Shown one piece after another: positions 1-12,402 of a stretch of DNA of 60,754 bases. Source of the stretch: Ichthyophthirius multifiliis (lineage: Eukaryota > Ciliophora > Oligohymenophorea > Hymenostomatida). The stretch lies in assembly GCF_000220395.1 (NCBI RefSeq), contig NW_004086271.1, positions 1 to 60,754 on the forward strand, in the 5' to 3' direction. Position numbers and translations under genes: made by a program. Numbering within the stretch: position 1 is the stretch's first letter; each line of letters starts with the position of its first letter. The notes below the pieces were generated by a model. That model saw only the letters and a list, made by a program, of their open reading frames with translations. It made no database searches and was not told where the DNA came from.

Positions 1-238
1 TATTTATTATTTATTATTTTAATTTTTATTATTTATTATTCATAATTTTTTTTTTTATTTATTTATATTTAATTTATAATATTTATTTTTTTATTATTTT
101 TAATTTTTTTTTAATATATATTTATTTTCTTTACTATTTTTATATATGTTTAACTTTATTTATAATTTTTTTTTTAGTTTTATTACAATATTAATTTATT
201 TAATTTTAAAATATTTTTATTTAATTTTCTATTTATTA

Positions 239-1184
239 TCAATAATCATTAAAATCATCATATTCATCTTAAGTTTATTCTAATACTGCCTAACACAAAT
301 CTGCTAACTTTAATTTTTTTTTTATTTCTTATATATATTTTTATAATTAACCTTAAATTATGATTCATTACTTGTTTTTTATAATAACAAATCTAAACAA
401 TAATTTGCTTATTTTTTATATTATTTTTAAACAATTAATATATCATATATAGCTAAGATTAATTCCTATTAATATTTATAAATAAAAATTATATAAAATT
501 TTATAGATATTTGTCTACTTAGAGAGTTTATTCAGATAATCTTGTAATTAATATTTATGCCTAATTTATTTTGATTTATAATATAATAGAATCATAAACT
601 AAATCTTTTAAATTTAAATTTACACCCATAAACCTTTTTTTATAATTTATTATTTAAAATAATATAATAAAAATTACAAATATATCATTTTTAGAAAATC
701 GCTTATTACAAATTAGAAGTAATTATTCAAATTAAAACAATAACATATAATAAGTACTTCTATCTTATAATAATTTAAAATATTAAAATAGTATAAAATA
801 TAATAAATTACTAATAATAAATGCTATTAAGGAGATATAGTATCTATTTTATTATATTATTAGCATTAAATTTTATTATTATCTTAAGATTAATTTGTTT
901 TTTTGTTTTCATGTAAATATTTGGAATATTTCTCCTTTATAAATAGTTAATAATAAAAAATAAGAAAATAAGAAATTACATTAAAAGATTAAAATATATT
1001 AAAAATTTCTAAATCCTATACTTTAGAATTATTAGAAACTTAAATTCTTTCATAATTATATATTTTTATAATAATAGCAGATAAAACTATATATTAAATA
1101 AATAATATATATTTTTTATAAAAAAAATATAAAATTACTGTCATTTGTATAATTATTATTATTTTCATTATTTTAATTATTATG

Positions 1185-1234
<50 letters not shown>

Positions 1235-1325
1235 CATTTTATTCATTATTCTCCTAATTAATTTATACTTACACTTATTTTTATTATATCTATTAGGTTT
1301 GTTTTTATACATTTTATTATTCCAT
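239..1325 (-). CDS. Hypothetical poly-Asn/Gln N-terminus protein, 266 aa, seven exons
   Basis: I do not recognise the family. Seven exons (1325-1139, 1086-980, 934-812, 763-678, 633-519, 465-352, 307-239) sum to 801 nt, exactly 267 codons, with GT..AG introns of 44-53 nt. The start ATG is at 1325; the protein opens MEQQN, runs through a Gln-rich stretch and then a long Asn run encoded by an AAT repeat. The rest is helical and hydrophilic-hydrophobic alternating (for example ELILAIYDILIV), which would suit a helical-repeat scaffold. It ends in an acidic tail, DEYDDFNDY, and a TGA at 241-239. No catalytic motif, signal peptide or clear membrane span is visible. The consistent frame across six introns makes the gene convincing although its function is open. 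Confidence 0.72.
1185..1234. repeat. ATT/AAT trinucleotide microsatellite (about 16 units)
   Basis: A near-perfect ATT run on the + strand. On the - strand it lies in the first exon of the 239-1325 gene and is read as AAT, giving a poly-asparagine tract. Other frames would give poly-Ile or poly-Tyr-like artefacts. Length is likely to vary between strains. Confidence 0.9.
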
Positions 1326-2343
1326 TTTTTGATTTATTGCTTACACAGATAATAATATTGGAATAAAACTTTTTACGAAATAATAATAGTTTTTCATTAG
1401 GTCTATATCTTAATACGCGATTTTAATTAATTTATAAATGAATAGAAGCCATGTTTTTCCTTAATTTTTTTATAATGATAAATAATATATTATTTTGTTA
1501 TTTTTAATAAAAATAAATAACTTGCTATATAATTTTTTTTAAATTAGTAGGTAGAAATCTTAGAATATATTTTATTTTTGGAATAACTAATCTGTTTATT
1601 TATAATCACTCTGTAAAAATATTAATATTTATATATATATTATTTCTTATAAAAGAAATATTAAATTTTTATTAAAATACTTTTAGTATATTTAATATCT
1701 ATGCTTCATTTTAGTTTAGAATTTATTATTATATTTCATTTTTGTCAGAATTAATTTTAAATTATTATAAAAAATTTGTTATTTACTTTTCAAAAGATTC
1801 AAAATCGCTCATATTTTTTTAAAATATTTTAATTTTAGATAAATTTAAAAAATGTATTTTAATTACTTTAAAATAATTATCTTTTTGTAAAACATTTATT
1901 TTAATTAAATAAAATATTATTTAAAATTATTAAAATATTATATTTAAACTCAAAAACAAGAAGTAATTATAATTTGCATTAACTAATTAATATAATAATA
2001 ATTTTAAAAAACATTAATAAATTATTTTAGTCTTAATATTTTATTGTCATTATTCAAATTTTTGAAAAAAAGAATTTTATACAAAAAAAATTACTAAAAT
2101 AAATAAAAATTAGAAAAATTTAAAAGCAATAATCTAAAAACTTATAATAAAAGATTAAAAATAATTATTTTAAATTAAATAAATATATTTTTTATATTAT
2201 CTGTTATAATAAATAAAACTTTTAAATAAATTTAATTTTTGTTGCTGTTGAAAAATATATAAAAATTTAAAATATTACAAAAAAATGAATTAATTAAAAG
2301 TACAAAAATTCATATAAACATCGAAAGTATTATATAAAAAAAT
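1326..2343. other. Intergenic, divergent promoter region
   Basis: About 1 kb of AT-rich DNA between the starts of the poly-Asn gene (-) and the RING gene (+). I see no coding frame with splice support, no RNA gene and no repeat beyond A/T runs. Confidence 0.5.
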
Positions 2344-2815
2344 ATGAAAAAAAATTAATATAAAAAGAGAGAAAAACAATTAAAAACAGAAATAATAGAT
2401 AATTCCAATATCGAAATATTGCAAAATAGTATAACCACAAATAATGATTCGCAGATATTTGAAAGAAACATTTTCGCATATAATAATTTTGCATAAATAT
2501 GCGATTTAAAATATGAAAAATCTTATTCATTTACAAATCGTTCATTTTATAAACATCCAAAAAAATCTAGTGACGAAGATGAAGAAGTAGTTTAACCTGA
2601 TACTCCTCCAACTTATATACAAAAAGAAGAATCAAAAACATATTAAGAGTAAAAAAACTAGCCATATGATTAAAATCTATAAAAAAAAATTGAAGAAAAA
2701 AAATTAGAAGAAAACGAAGAAGAAAAAAAACAATAATAGTAATATGAAGAAGAAGAAGAAACAGAAAAAGATGTGGAGGAAGAAAAAGAAGAGCAAGAAG
2801 AGGAAGAAGAGGAAA

Positions 2816-2870
<55 letters not shown>

Positions 2871-5396
2871 GGAAGAAGAGGAAGAAGATGAAGAAGATGA
2901 AGAAGACAAAGTATATGAGGAAACGGAAGAAATATAAAGTGAATAAATAGAAGAAGAAATAAAAAGTTAAAAAGATGAATAAAACAATTAAAACATGAAT
3001 TAATAATAGGAATAATAAATAAATAACTAGTAATAAGTATAAAATGAAAGCTTTAGTTTTGAAAATTTACCTCATATTTAAAAAGAAGAAAAAGAAAAAG
3101 AAAAAGCTAAAGACATATTTAAAAAATCACTAAATTATTTATTAAGTTTTATGCTTTTAAATTTTTTCTTTATTTTAATATTATATGTAGAAATTTTATA
3201 ATGGCTTTTATTTATGATTTTTTTCATTCTCAGTATTTATTTTACATTCCATAAACTTTTGGTGTATAAAAAAATATCATAGTACAAAAAAACATCAGAA
3301 AACGTAATCATAGAAAATAAAAATGAAATAATTTTTGATATTGTGGAAAATTTGTTTATAAATATATCTATGCTTTTTACTTTTATTTTCCTTAAACTTA
3401 TTTATTTTAAGCTAACTTTTCTTTATGCATATAGTCCTTTTATACATATTCTCTGGTGGATTATTTATACCAATAAAACTAATGAAAACATAAATAGACA
3501 TATTGAACTTTTAATACGCATTTATTGTGTTTGCTAAATTTTACTTTTTAGTATTTAATTTGATACATTTGTTGATTGGTAATGGCCTTCTATTTTCCTT
3601 CCGTCTTGGATTTTGTTAAGTTCTTTAGGTTTTTATGTTATTGGATTGCTTGTTCTTTTTATATGTACTGTTTATTATTTTCTCATTGGATAAACAGATA
3701 TATATTAAAGTTATTTTTATAAAACATAGTTTGTATTATATTTAATATTATTTTTATAATTAAAGTTAAAGGTCTTATTTGGTGCATTATTGTTAGTATA
3801 TATATTGTTGGAGGATATTTTTATTTCTTAGTCGGCCTATTACATTATTTAATGGAAAATGACCTTAGTGTGCTAAAAAATAGTTGCTTTTTTACCACAG
3901 GAATAAGTGTTTTGAATGTATTATATACAATATTGTGTTCAAATGATTTAAAGTATGTAAATTTTTTATTTACATTGTTTTTTTTCTTTCTTATTCTAAT
4001 TATTATATATTTAAGAATATTCATTATTTTAGCAAACACAGAGAATATAATGAATAAAGATAAATATTTAAATAATTAAAGAAACAATATTTTAAACTTT
4101 CAAAATAACGATAACATATAACAAGATTAACAAAATAACTTACAAATAAACATTATTGAAAATAATCCATAATAAAGTAATATATATTTAATTTAAGATA
4201 AAAAATTAAATAAATAAACATAATTAGATAAAAATTCTCAAAAAATAAAAATATTTTAATTATCGAATATAATTCCAAAAAACATACCTAAATTTCTAGT
4301 AAAGCAGTCATGTACTTATTACCAGAAAGCCGAAATGAACAAAAACACAATTCAATACATAAAAACCAAAAAAAAGGATTTAAAAATCACTTAAACTAAA
4401 TCTCAAAAAGAATCTATTATTAAATAAAAAAAATAAGTTAAAAAAGAAAATTAATCAAATTAATCATCTACACCTTCGATTTAATAATGTATAATATGTT
4501 TTGATAAACCACCTGATACTGTAATAATAGATTGTTGTCATGGAGGTAAAAAAACATATAAATTCATTTCTTAAAAATAAATATAATGTAAATAAGGATT
4601 ATGTTATTAGTGTGCATTAGATATATGGAAGAAAACAGGAGAATGCTACTTATGTAGATAGAAGATAAAGAAAGTAGCTAAAATAGATAATTCAAGAAAA
4701 TTAGGTAAATTTAAAGAAATACTCGCAGTAGTTAATATGTAAGAAATTTCGCAAGAAATAAAAGAAAAAGGAGAAAGTGAATAAATATGGGAAGAAGATG
4801 AATATATGTACCAAAATGAGATATAAGAATTATAAAAATTAAATGAAATAATAAATAAAATTGATATAAATTAAATTACAGAATAACAATTTTAATATCT
4901 AAATAATATAACAACTTTTTAAATAAACCTATTAACATAATAATAAATAAATCTGATTTTTTAATTCCAAATTGCTTATTATTAATAATAACGAATGCTT
5001 ATTTAATAACAATAAATTAATTCTTTCAAAAATATATAGGAAGATTAATAAAAAAGTGCAAGTACTATACGATAATTAAATAGCAATGTAAGAATTTTTA
5101 ACGATAATAATAGTTCATCTTAAAAAAATGATGAAGAAAATATATAAATTTCAATTAATTTAACTAATAATAATAGGTTTTAAATGAATTCTTTAGCAAA
5201 TCTAAAAAACGAAAATAATATTTTCAAAAAGTATTTTGCTTCTGAAAGCATTTCTGATAATGATGATAGAAATTAAATAACAAAATCAATCGTTTTCGAA
5301 CATTTTAGTTAAAAATTTGATGAATATACTAATAGAATTATTAAATTTGAATCAAATTCTGATAATTAGTCTAATTAAATAATCAATATAGTTTGA
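2344..5396 (+). CDS. Multi-pass membrane protein with poly-Glu tract and C-terminal RING finger (one-base frame break)
   Basis: About 1,017 aa if one base is restored. Order: a polar N-terminus; an almost pure Glu/Lys stretch (about 2690-2935); a Gln-rich linker; five to seven hydrophobic spans (about 3130-4040) with aromatic loops; a long Gln/Asn-rich tail; and a RING-type zinc finger (about 4488-4670) with CIICF, DCCHGG, CYQC and CYLCR as likely metal ligands, the C3HC4 spacing used by membrane E3 ubiquitin ligases. Inferred role: a membrane-anchored E3 ligase. The frame moves by one base near 3751-3755 (a T5 run). With one extra T the membrane helix continues smoothly, so I favour a sequencing or assembly error over a short intron. 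The frame is open upstream of ATG 2344, so a further 5' exon cannot be excluded. Stop TGA 5394-5396. Confidence 0.7.
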
Positions 5397-5499
5397 TAAT
5401 AAATTAAATAAATATTTTTGAAATTAATATAAAATTTATATTTAAGAAAAATGAAGTTAAAATAAATAAAAACAATTTTGACAATAATTAAAAAATAGT

Positions 5500-5559
<60 letters not shown>

Positions 5560-5683
5560 TATAACAAACATATTTAAGTAACTATATTGTGAATTTTAAA
5601 AAGTAAAAAAATGATTATAAGATTCAACATTAATTTAATAAAATAAAAATATAAAGATTAAATTAAATTATTAAATAAAATAT

Positions 5684-5715
<32 letters not shown>

Positions 5716-6135
5716 ATATTTAAAATATATATAAATATTTATATATCAATTTAATATTTATTATAATAATATTATTTATTTTAAAATTTATAAAATTTAA
5801 TAACTTATTTTTTTATTTTTTATTTAAATTAATTATAATTAACAAAAATATAATATTTTAATATTATTAAAAATATAATATTTTAATATTTTTAAATATA
5901 TATTATTTTAATATATTTATTAGTAATTTTTTTTTTTTTAATTAAACTTTTTTATTTTTAATTGTTAAATAATATTTATTTATTTTACTATTTAATTTAC
6001 TTATTTTTTTTTTTTTCATTTTTAATTTTCATTTGGCTTTTTTTTTTATTTTTATAAATATTAAAGAAAACTATATTTAATATATTATATAATATTATTT
6101 TAATTATATTTATATTATTTATTTTTTTAATAAAA
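5397..6135. other. Intergenic with AT dinucleotide repeats
   Basis: No coding frame seen. It contains (AT)n runs at 5503-5556 and 5682-5719 and is otherwise A/T homopolymer-rich. It probably holds the 3' UTR of the RING gene and the promoter of the 6136 gene. Confidence 0.6.
5503..5556. repeat. (AT)n microsatellite, about 26 units
   Basis: An uninterrupted alternating AT run in intergenic DNA. Similar shorter runs occur at 5682-5719, inside the BDP1 intron (13863-13901) and at 32460-32487. Confidence 0.95.
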
Positions 6136-7326
6136 ATGGATAATGATTTTTTAAAAAAAACTGGATAAAATTCAATATCTTTTTTAGAAAATTTAAAAAG
6201 TTTTTAAAATTCAGAAAATTTTCATAAATAAAAATAGGAAATAAAACCTCATGATATAAAAATATAGAATTAAATATCTTCGATTTTATAATTATATATT
6301 TAAAAAGGGGGATAAAATGCAGAATTTATTTGTAATATATAGAATATTTCTTAATTTTTTTAAGGAAAAAATAATTATATTCAATATATAAATAATCCAA
6401 ATGCCCTTTTTATTTAAAGAATGGATTAAAAAAAGGAAAAAGAACATTTAATATAGCATACATTTATTAATTAGACTGACGTTCCTTTATTTTTTTTCAA
6501 CGAGCTGGATTAATTTAAGTTTAAAATAGATAAAGAATATAATTTTTTAGACGAAAAACATATTGCAGGATGCAAGACTATATAAAAAGAAAACACATAT
6601 GAAAAATTTAACAAATAAGAAGAGTAAATTTTATTAGAGATTGTTAAATTACATCCTAATAGTAGAGAATTTTATAAAAAAAGAGAATAACTAGAAAAGA
6701 TAAAGGCTTTAAAATACGAAATAGAGAAACAAAATTAAGAAAATAAGGTTAATTTTAAATTAAACTACATCCTAAAAAATCTTTAGGAAGAAAATTAAGA
6801 TTTTTATATTGTAAAAAAATAAGAATATCAGCCGTAAAAATATAATCCATAAGAAGGATTTATACTATATATCGACTATATAAGTATATTTGGTCAAAAA
6901 GGAAAAGACTGTCAAATATAGTATGGTTTTTATTATAAAAATATGGTAAAATAAGCATATTTTTAAACAAAATCTTATGTTTTTGATAATAATTAAGTTT
7001 GTATTTTTTCTGAAAGAAGAGATTTTTAACAGATTTAATTAAATATTAATTTATTTTTGTTTATGTAATTAAAAATAAACTAAGAAATTAAACTTTTTAC
7101 TGTTTTTTAACTTTTTAATGCTTTCGATAATTTATAAGAAGGAAAATTTAAAATTCCCTTTTTTAAAGTTAATTCTTAATTTGTTTTAGATAAAAATTAT
7201 TTTATGGAAAACGCATTTATTTTTTTAAGGGTATGTTTACCAAATTCACCTTTTTTAGATTTTGATTGTTAAGTTTTTAAATAAGATGATTATTTAATTA
7301 ATTGTCCTCTTTTCGAAAATACATGA
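6136..7326 (+). CDS. Hypothetical coiled-coil protein, 396 aa, intronless
   Basis: A single open frame of 396 sense codons from ATG 6136 to TGA 7324 with 40+ in-frame TAA/TAG Gln codons. The N-terminal third is polar; the middle (about residues 160-230) is Lys/Glu/Gln-rich with heptad-like spacing. The C-terminal about 160 residues look like a compact beta-rich domain (GFILYIDYISIFG, then alternating hydrophobic strands ending FLRVCLPNSPFLDFDC), faintly reminiscent of a C2-type sandwich, but I cannot confirm that. There is no signal peptide or membrane span. It converges on the TTLL12-like gene with only 44 bp between the two stop codons, so the 3' UTRs must overlap or be tiny. Confidence 0.72.
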
Positions 7327-7370
7327 TTATTGTAAAAATAAAAAAATATGTAATTATAATATTTTTATTT

Positions 7371-10149
7371 TCAAACAATTTTTTCATAATTTTATTAATC
7401 ATCCTTTTTTAAAAAAAACAAATAAAAAACAATAACAAAAATAAAAATTATTTTTTTACCTTATTTAAATATAACAATTCAAACATATCATTATAAAAAT
7501 GAGGATGATATTTACATGCTCTCTCACAATCAGGCGCAAAAGTCATTTCAAGTAATTTAGGTTATAAGCTATTTTTTTCAATCATAACATCCATTCCATA
7601 TACAGCTCTAGACTATTGAAAAATAAAAAAACAATTATTTAAAAAATAACATATATACTTTATCAGATTGCATTTAAGGATATTTACTTGCTACAGCAAT
7701 AAATAATTCCTTAACCAAAACCTTTATTTTATCATGGACCGATTGCCATTTAACTTCAGGATTTTCAACTTCAAATAATTAAATGAATTCATCATAATGG
7801 ATTTATTAAAGTTTCTTTCCATAGTTCATTACAGTGAAGTGGGTTTCATATATTTCTCTAGATCTATAATCATTTGTGAATTCATTATTAGAAATTCTAA
7901 TCCAGAAAACTTTATATAAGAAAATTTCTAAAGGAGCAATCTTTAAAATAAATTTTATATAAAATATTTTTTTTTAACAAAAAAATTACAGATCTAACAG
8001 CAACAACATATCTTAAATCAATTTTCCTATTAAAAAGAGTAACAGGATTTTCAATATATTTTTAAGCTACCCTAGGAATAGTTTCCATTTACCTAATAAT
8101 ACAATCTAAATTATCAGTAACTACCATATCTAAGCTTCTGGCTAAATTAAAAGGTTTTAAAATCCAAATATTATCTTCGCTTTATATTTCTCTTCTTCTA
8201 TATTCTCCAATAAATTCACTTAATTGAGTTTCTAAATTATAAGTTGTCTATAACCAAGGAACTTCTCCTAACCTTTTTTAATAATTTTTATAAAAAACAT
8301 ATTTATATATTAAAAAATACACTGAATTCACAGTATCAGCTAGATTCTATTTAGAAACAATACAAGATTCATAAGGGAATTAATTAACAAGATAAGAATT
8401 AGAAAAAGACATGAATGCTTTTTCGAAATCCTAAGTAAGGAAAATAATATCACAACCTTCGATTTCTTTAGTAATTTCGAAATTTTTTAAAGTTAAAAAT
8501 TCTGCTACTAAATTTGAATCAGTAACTACTTTATAAACTTTATTTTAGTCAACTAAATTTTTCTTCTAAATATTTTAATTAGAAAAAGATTTTATAAGTT
8601 TTCTTCCTTAAATACTATTTTACATTAGTAAATTCTTATATTCTTAATATCTTTTCATAAAATAATTTTCTGGTACTTTAAAAAAAGCAGTTAATCTAGA
8701 AGATCTTTACTTCTTTTCATTAATACCAAATAAATAATCTCTATAAATCTAATCTCCACTTTTAATATTCTCAGATACCCATAAAACACTATAAGATATC
8801 ATTTTATCATCCATCTATATATTAATTTTAAATTTATAGAAAAAAAAAATATTTGTTTTACTTCATTATTTGGAGCAAATAAAAATGGAATAAGACGAAC
8901 ATTATCAATATCTGAATGTTGAATTGAGATTCCACAAAGATCATTTAAATACCAAACGGAGGATTAATCAATTTATTTACTACTATAAAGTCTATAGTTT
9001 CCTACTTATTTCCATATATTTTTAATTATGAATACTATTTTAGGTTCATTTTCTAATGGCTTTTGATATTTGAGATCTCTATCATTTATTGATTTTAAAT
9101 TTAAGGTTTCTCCTTTTTCCCAAATTTATAATTCTATTTCAAAATCGATATTTAAATTTTCTAATTTAGGGCATTTTTCTAATAAAACTTTTATTTTTTC
9201 TTTTGATATTCTCTCATTTTGAGTCAAATCTATTGATTAGAGATTTTTGAATTAAAGAAAAACATCAAAATTATTTAAATTAAATAAATTTCTCTTTTTT
9301 AAGTTAAGTTTTTTTACCATTTCGGTTTTTATTTTTAAACTTTTATCCAAATTATAATTATAACTACAAAATTTTAATCCAAAATCAGCTTTTTTTATTT
9401 TTTTTTATTTTTTAATAATAAAATACTTTACTTGCATTTTAAGTTAGTTTAGAATTCAATACCTCTATATTCGGGAATTCAGTACTAATAATTTCAAAAA
9501 ATCCTTCAAGTTCAGAAACAGGATTATAATTTAAAAAAAGGGCTTTTAAATTTTTTAATTTTTTTAAAGTCTCTCTTACTAAATCTAAAGACTCTATTTT
9601 ATTATCAAAAAGAGAAAGAGAAATAACATCTTAAGGAATCTTTTTTTTTATGTATTTATATTAAAATATAAATAATTTTATTAATTACATCTAATTATGT
9701 AGGATCTACTATATCTTATTCCTCAAATTCAATTTCTTGTTTATGTTTTAGTTTTTTTTCTTCTTCTAATCCTTCGATTTTTTTTTTTTAATCTAGATAT
9801 TAGAGCTAATAATAAAGTCTGTCTACTAATTCGCTATTTTTTTCTAAAATTTATCTTAATTCTTCAAATCTGAAAGTTAATTAATGTTCGATTAGAAATA
9901 CCTTAAATATTTAAGAAAATAAATAGAAAGAAATAATAAAAAAACTTTGCTATTTTTATGAATGTCTTTAACTGCTACTGCTTAAAATGTGCTTTCTTCT
10001 TAATTTTCTTGAACTTAAAAATATTCACTAAAATCAAATTTTTATTATACAAGTATATCATATAATTAATTTATTAGTTGTTTCGGAAATAATGCTCCAT
10101 CAAGTTATATTCCATGAAATTTGTAAAAATTTAAGTATTTATCCTCCAT
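7371..10149 (-). CDS. TTLL12: TTLL12-like tubulin-tyrosine-ligase family protein, 798 aa, nine exons
   Basis: TTLL12 proteins join an N-terminal SET-like region to a C-terminal TTL/ATP-grasp-like domain and act on tubulin and histone modification, probably without ordinary ligase activity. Conserved stretches, read from exons 10149-9946, 9901-9689, 9639-9432, 9388-8862, 8814-8321, 8272-7990, 7940-7659, 7612-7460 and 7403-7371, include [72 protein letters not shown] and the family's C-terminal signature [21 protein letters not shown]. Exons sum to 2,397 nt (799 codons), with eight introns of 43-56 nt. Between the first two conserved blocks lies about 200 residues of leucine-rich repeats ([20 protein letters not shown] and similar). 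Start ATG 10149; the upstream sequence is pure AT. A12 at 9779-9790 keeps frame. Confidence 0.93.
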
Positions 10150-10369
10150 TTTATTTTTTATGATCTTTTTATTTTTATTAATTTTAGATTTTTTTATATT
10201 TTTTTTTGCTAATATTTTTATTTAATAAATAAATAAAAAAATATTGAATTATAATTATATTTTTTAATAGTTAAATATCTATTTTTTGATATTTATTACA
10301 ATTATATTCATATAAAATAAATTATATATTTTTATTTTTTTTAAATGTAATATCCCATTTTATTTATAT

Positions 10370-10703
10370 TCAATTATAAGGTATTTATTTATTGGTTTTA
10401 GCTAGTACATATCTGCAATAAAAATCAACATGTTTTCTATTTTAATATCTTACAAATTCAGTTCTATCTTTTCTTCTTTAATGCCCTGGTTATAAAACCT
10501 TTATTTTTTTTATATATTTTTTTTTAATTTCTTTTTAATTTTATTACTTCCATATTTCTATGATGATAATAACGTAATGGAACGACTTTGAAAGGATCTA
10601 TTAAAAAAATATATACTTATGTTTTAACTAAGTTATTTATTTATACTTGAGTCTTTTTAAATTCTTTACAAATCTGCTTTAATTTAGTTTACTTTAATTC
10701 CAT
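10370..10703 (-). CDS. Small basic protein, 94 aa, one intron
   Basis: Two exons (10703-10548 and 10498-10370) split by a 49-nt GT..AG intron give 95 codons including TGA. The N-terminal half is Lys/Gln-rich; the second half is strongly basic and aromatic (DPFKVVPLRYYHHRNMEVL, then HQRRKDRTEFVRYQNRKHVDF), which would suit an RNA- or ribosome-bound protein, possibly mitochondrial. I do not recognise it and assign no function. A 19-nt GT..AG candidate inside exon 1 was not used because the frame is open through it. Confidence 0.5.
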
Positions 10704-11115
10704 TTCTTTTTTTTTAAATTATAATTTAAATATAAATAAATAACTAGAAAATTATTTTTTTATTTACATAACTTCCTTATAATAACCTTTTGTAAACGAG
10801 TTAATAATAAACTAATTGAAACACATTTTTTTTTTAAAAAAAAAAAATATATATTAAATTATTTTAATAAAATATATATTTATATATTATTTTATTTTAA
10901 TTTTTTTTTTTATGAAAATAATACTAATAAAACTTTTAAAAATCAATAAAAATTATATTAATTTTTCATAAAAAATAAATTTTGTCTTTAATAAGAAATT
11001 TTTTTTTTTTAGATATAAAATTTTAGTTTAAAATAAAAGAAACTATAGTTACAAATATGTAAATTAAAATCATCAAATTTATTACTTATTTATATAATAA
11101 TTAAAAAAAAAAAAA
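10704..11115. other. Intergenic
   Basis: AT-rich spacer of about 410 bp between two co-oriented minus-strand genes. Nothing recognisable beyond A/T runs. Confidence 0.5.
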
Positions 11116-12402
11116 TCAGATTTTGTAATATCCCATAACTTAATATTCTTAATCTTAATTTCCACTTCTTCCAATAACCCTAAAAAATTTATAAATAGAA
11201 AATAAAATCGAATATACTAAAATAAAGTATTAAAAGTAAAATATTTCTACCCGAGAGAAGATATCCTTAAAGCAATATCCAATAACACTCAATTTACACA
11301 AACTAATATCTTTTTTATAACAATCGTTATTACTTTAAGTCAAAATAAAGCTTGGATACATAGTAGAGAGCAAAGCAATACTAATAATAACAACAAAAAC
11401 ATAATGTGTAAATTAAAAAATTGCTTTTTGTTCTCTATAACACTTAAGCAAGGTTTTTTTATCATCATTTTTATCTTAAATTTAGTAGTTCTCATAAAGC
11501 ATAAACGCAATAAAAGAAAACTTGAAAATTATACAAATAATGTCTTTATACTGTTCAAAATTTTATTATTTATCTAAAAAAGCAAAGCTGTTTGTACTCT
11601 AAACAAAATTTAATTAAGGAATCCAGATTTCAATAGCCAAAAAAAATAAATAAATAATAATACTGATTGTAAATAGCATTTAAAATAAACAAGTAATTAC
11701 TATTCGTGATATTTTTAAATAATTCCAAAAATTATTTTCTTATTTTTGCATTTTTTCTTATTTTTCTTCTATTTTTATTATTTCTTCTTCATCTTCTTCT
11801 TTATTTTTTTTCTTTCCTTTTATTTCATTTACTGAATTTTTAATTGTTTCTCTCAATCTTTCTGCTGGATTTTCTATTAATTATTTCATCAATTATTGAA
11901 GTACCTTTATTTCTACAAAAATAAGGAAAAAACCTACATAAAAATTCTTTATTTTATCAACATAAGTTGTTTAATCATCTATATAAGGTAAAAAGTGCTT
12001 TTCCATTTATAAAACTACACAAATAAATCCAAAAACAATAAAGTTTAGAATTAAAGTTTGTGCTAAAGGACTTCCAAAGAACGAATCAATACTTTATTGA
12101 CTTATTTTCAACTTTTTTATTGTTGATTCATTCTTTATTCTATAATATATAATAACAAACATCCAATATAAGCCTAGAACAAAAGAAATATTCTTTAATG
12201 AATTATTACCAAATAAATCTATAGATTATTTACTAAAGCATGATATTGATATCATTTGAAATAACATTGCGTTTGAAAACTTAATTATATATATTAGGTT
12301 TTTGTTTAAATTTTGTTCTTTGAATGGATTCCAGTATAGTGTTATTAATGTTCCTATACATATATATAACTTAAATACTAATTATTATGATATCTAAATC
12401 AT
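11116..12402 (-). CDS. Multi-pass membrane protein, 428 aa, intronless
   Basis: One uninterrupted frame of 429 codons (ATG 12402, TGA 11118-11116). I count about eight hydrophobic spans: four in the first half (LYICIGTLITLYW, SFVLGLYWMFVIIYY, LILNFIVFGFICVVL and the FYVGFFLIFVEI segment), then a charged cytosol-like loop (KGKKKNKEEDEEEIIKIEEK), then four more including ITCLFQMLFTISIIIYLFF and THYVFVVIISIALLS. The two-halves-plus-loop arrangement resembles many protist transporters or LMBR1-like proteins, but no family motif is clear. No cleavable signal peptide is obvious. Function unknown. Confidence 0.72.

Noticed and set aside
1094-1312. Minus-strand poly-Ile protein
   Set aside because: Wrong frame; the spliced gene reads the same repeat as poly-Asn.
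2670-2950. Poly-Ser and poly-Lys open frames
   Set aside because: They are other-frame readings of the GAA/GAG tract that codes poly-Glu in the RING gene.
3694-3790. Introns of 20 or 68 bp to explain the frame change in the RING gene
   Set aside because: 20 bp is too short for this genome, and the 68-bp option would delete a good membrane helix; a one-base correction is simpler.
9779-9790. A frameshift in the TTLL12 gene at an A12 run
   Set aside because: Recounting the run shows the frame is kept (KKK then IEGLEEE); exons sum to a whole number of codons.
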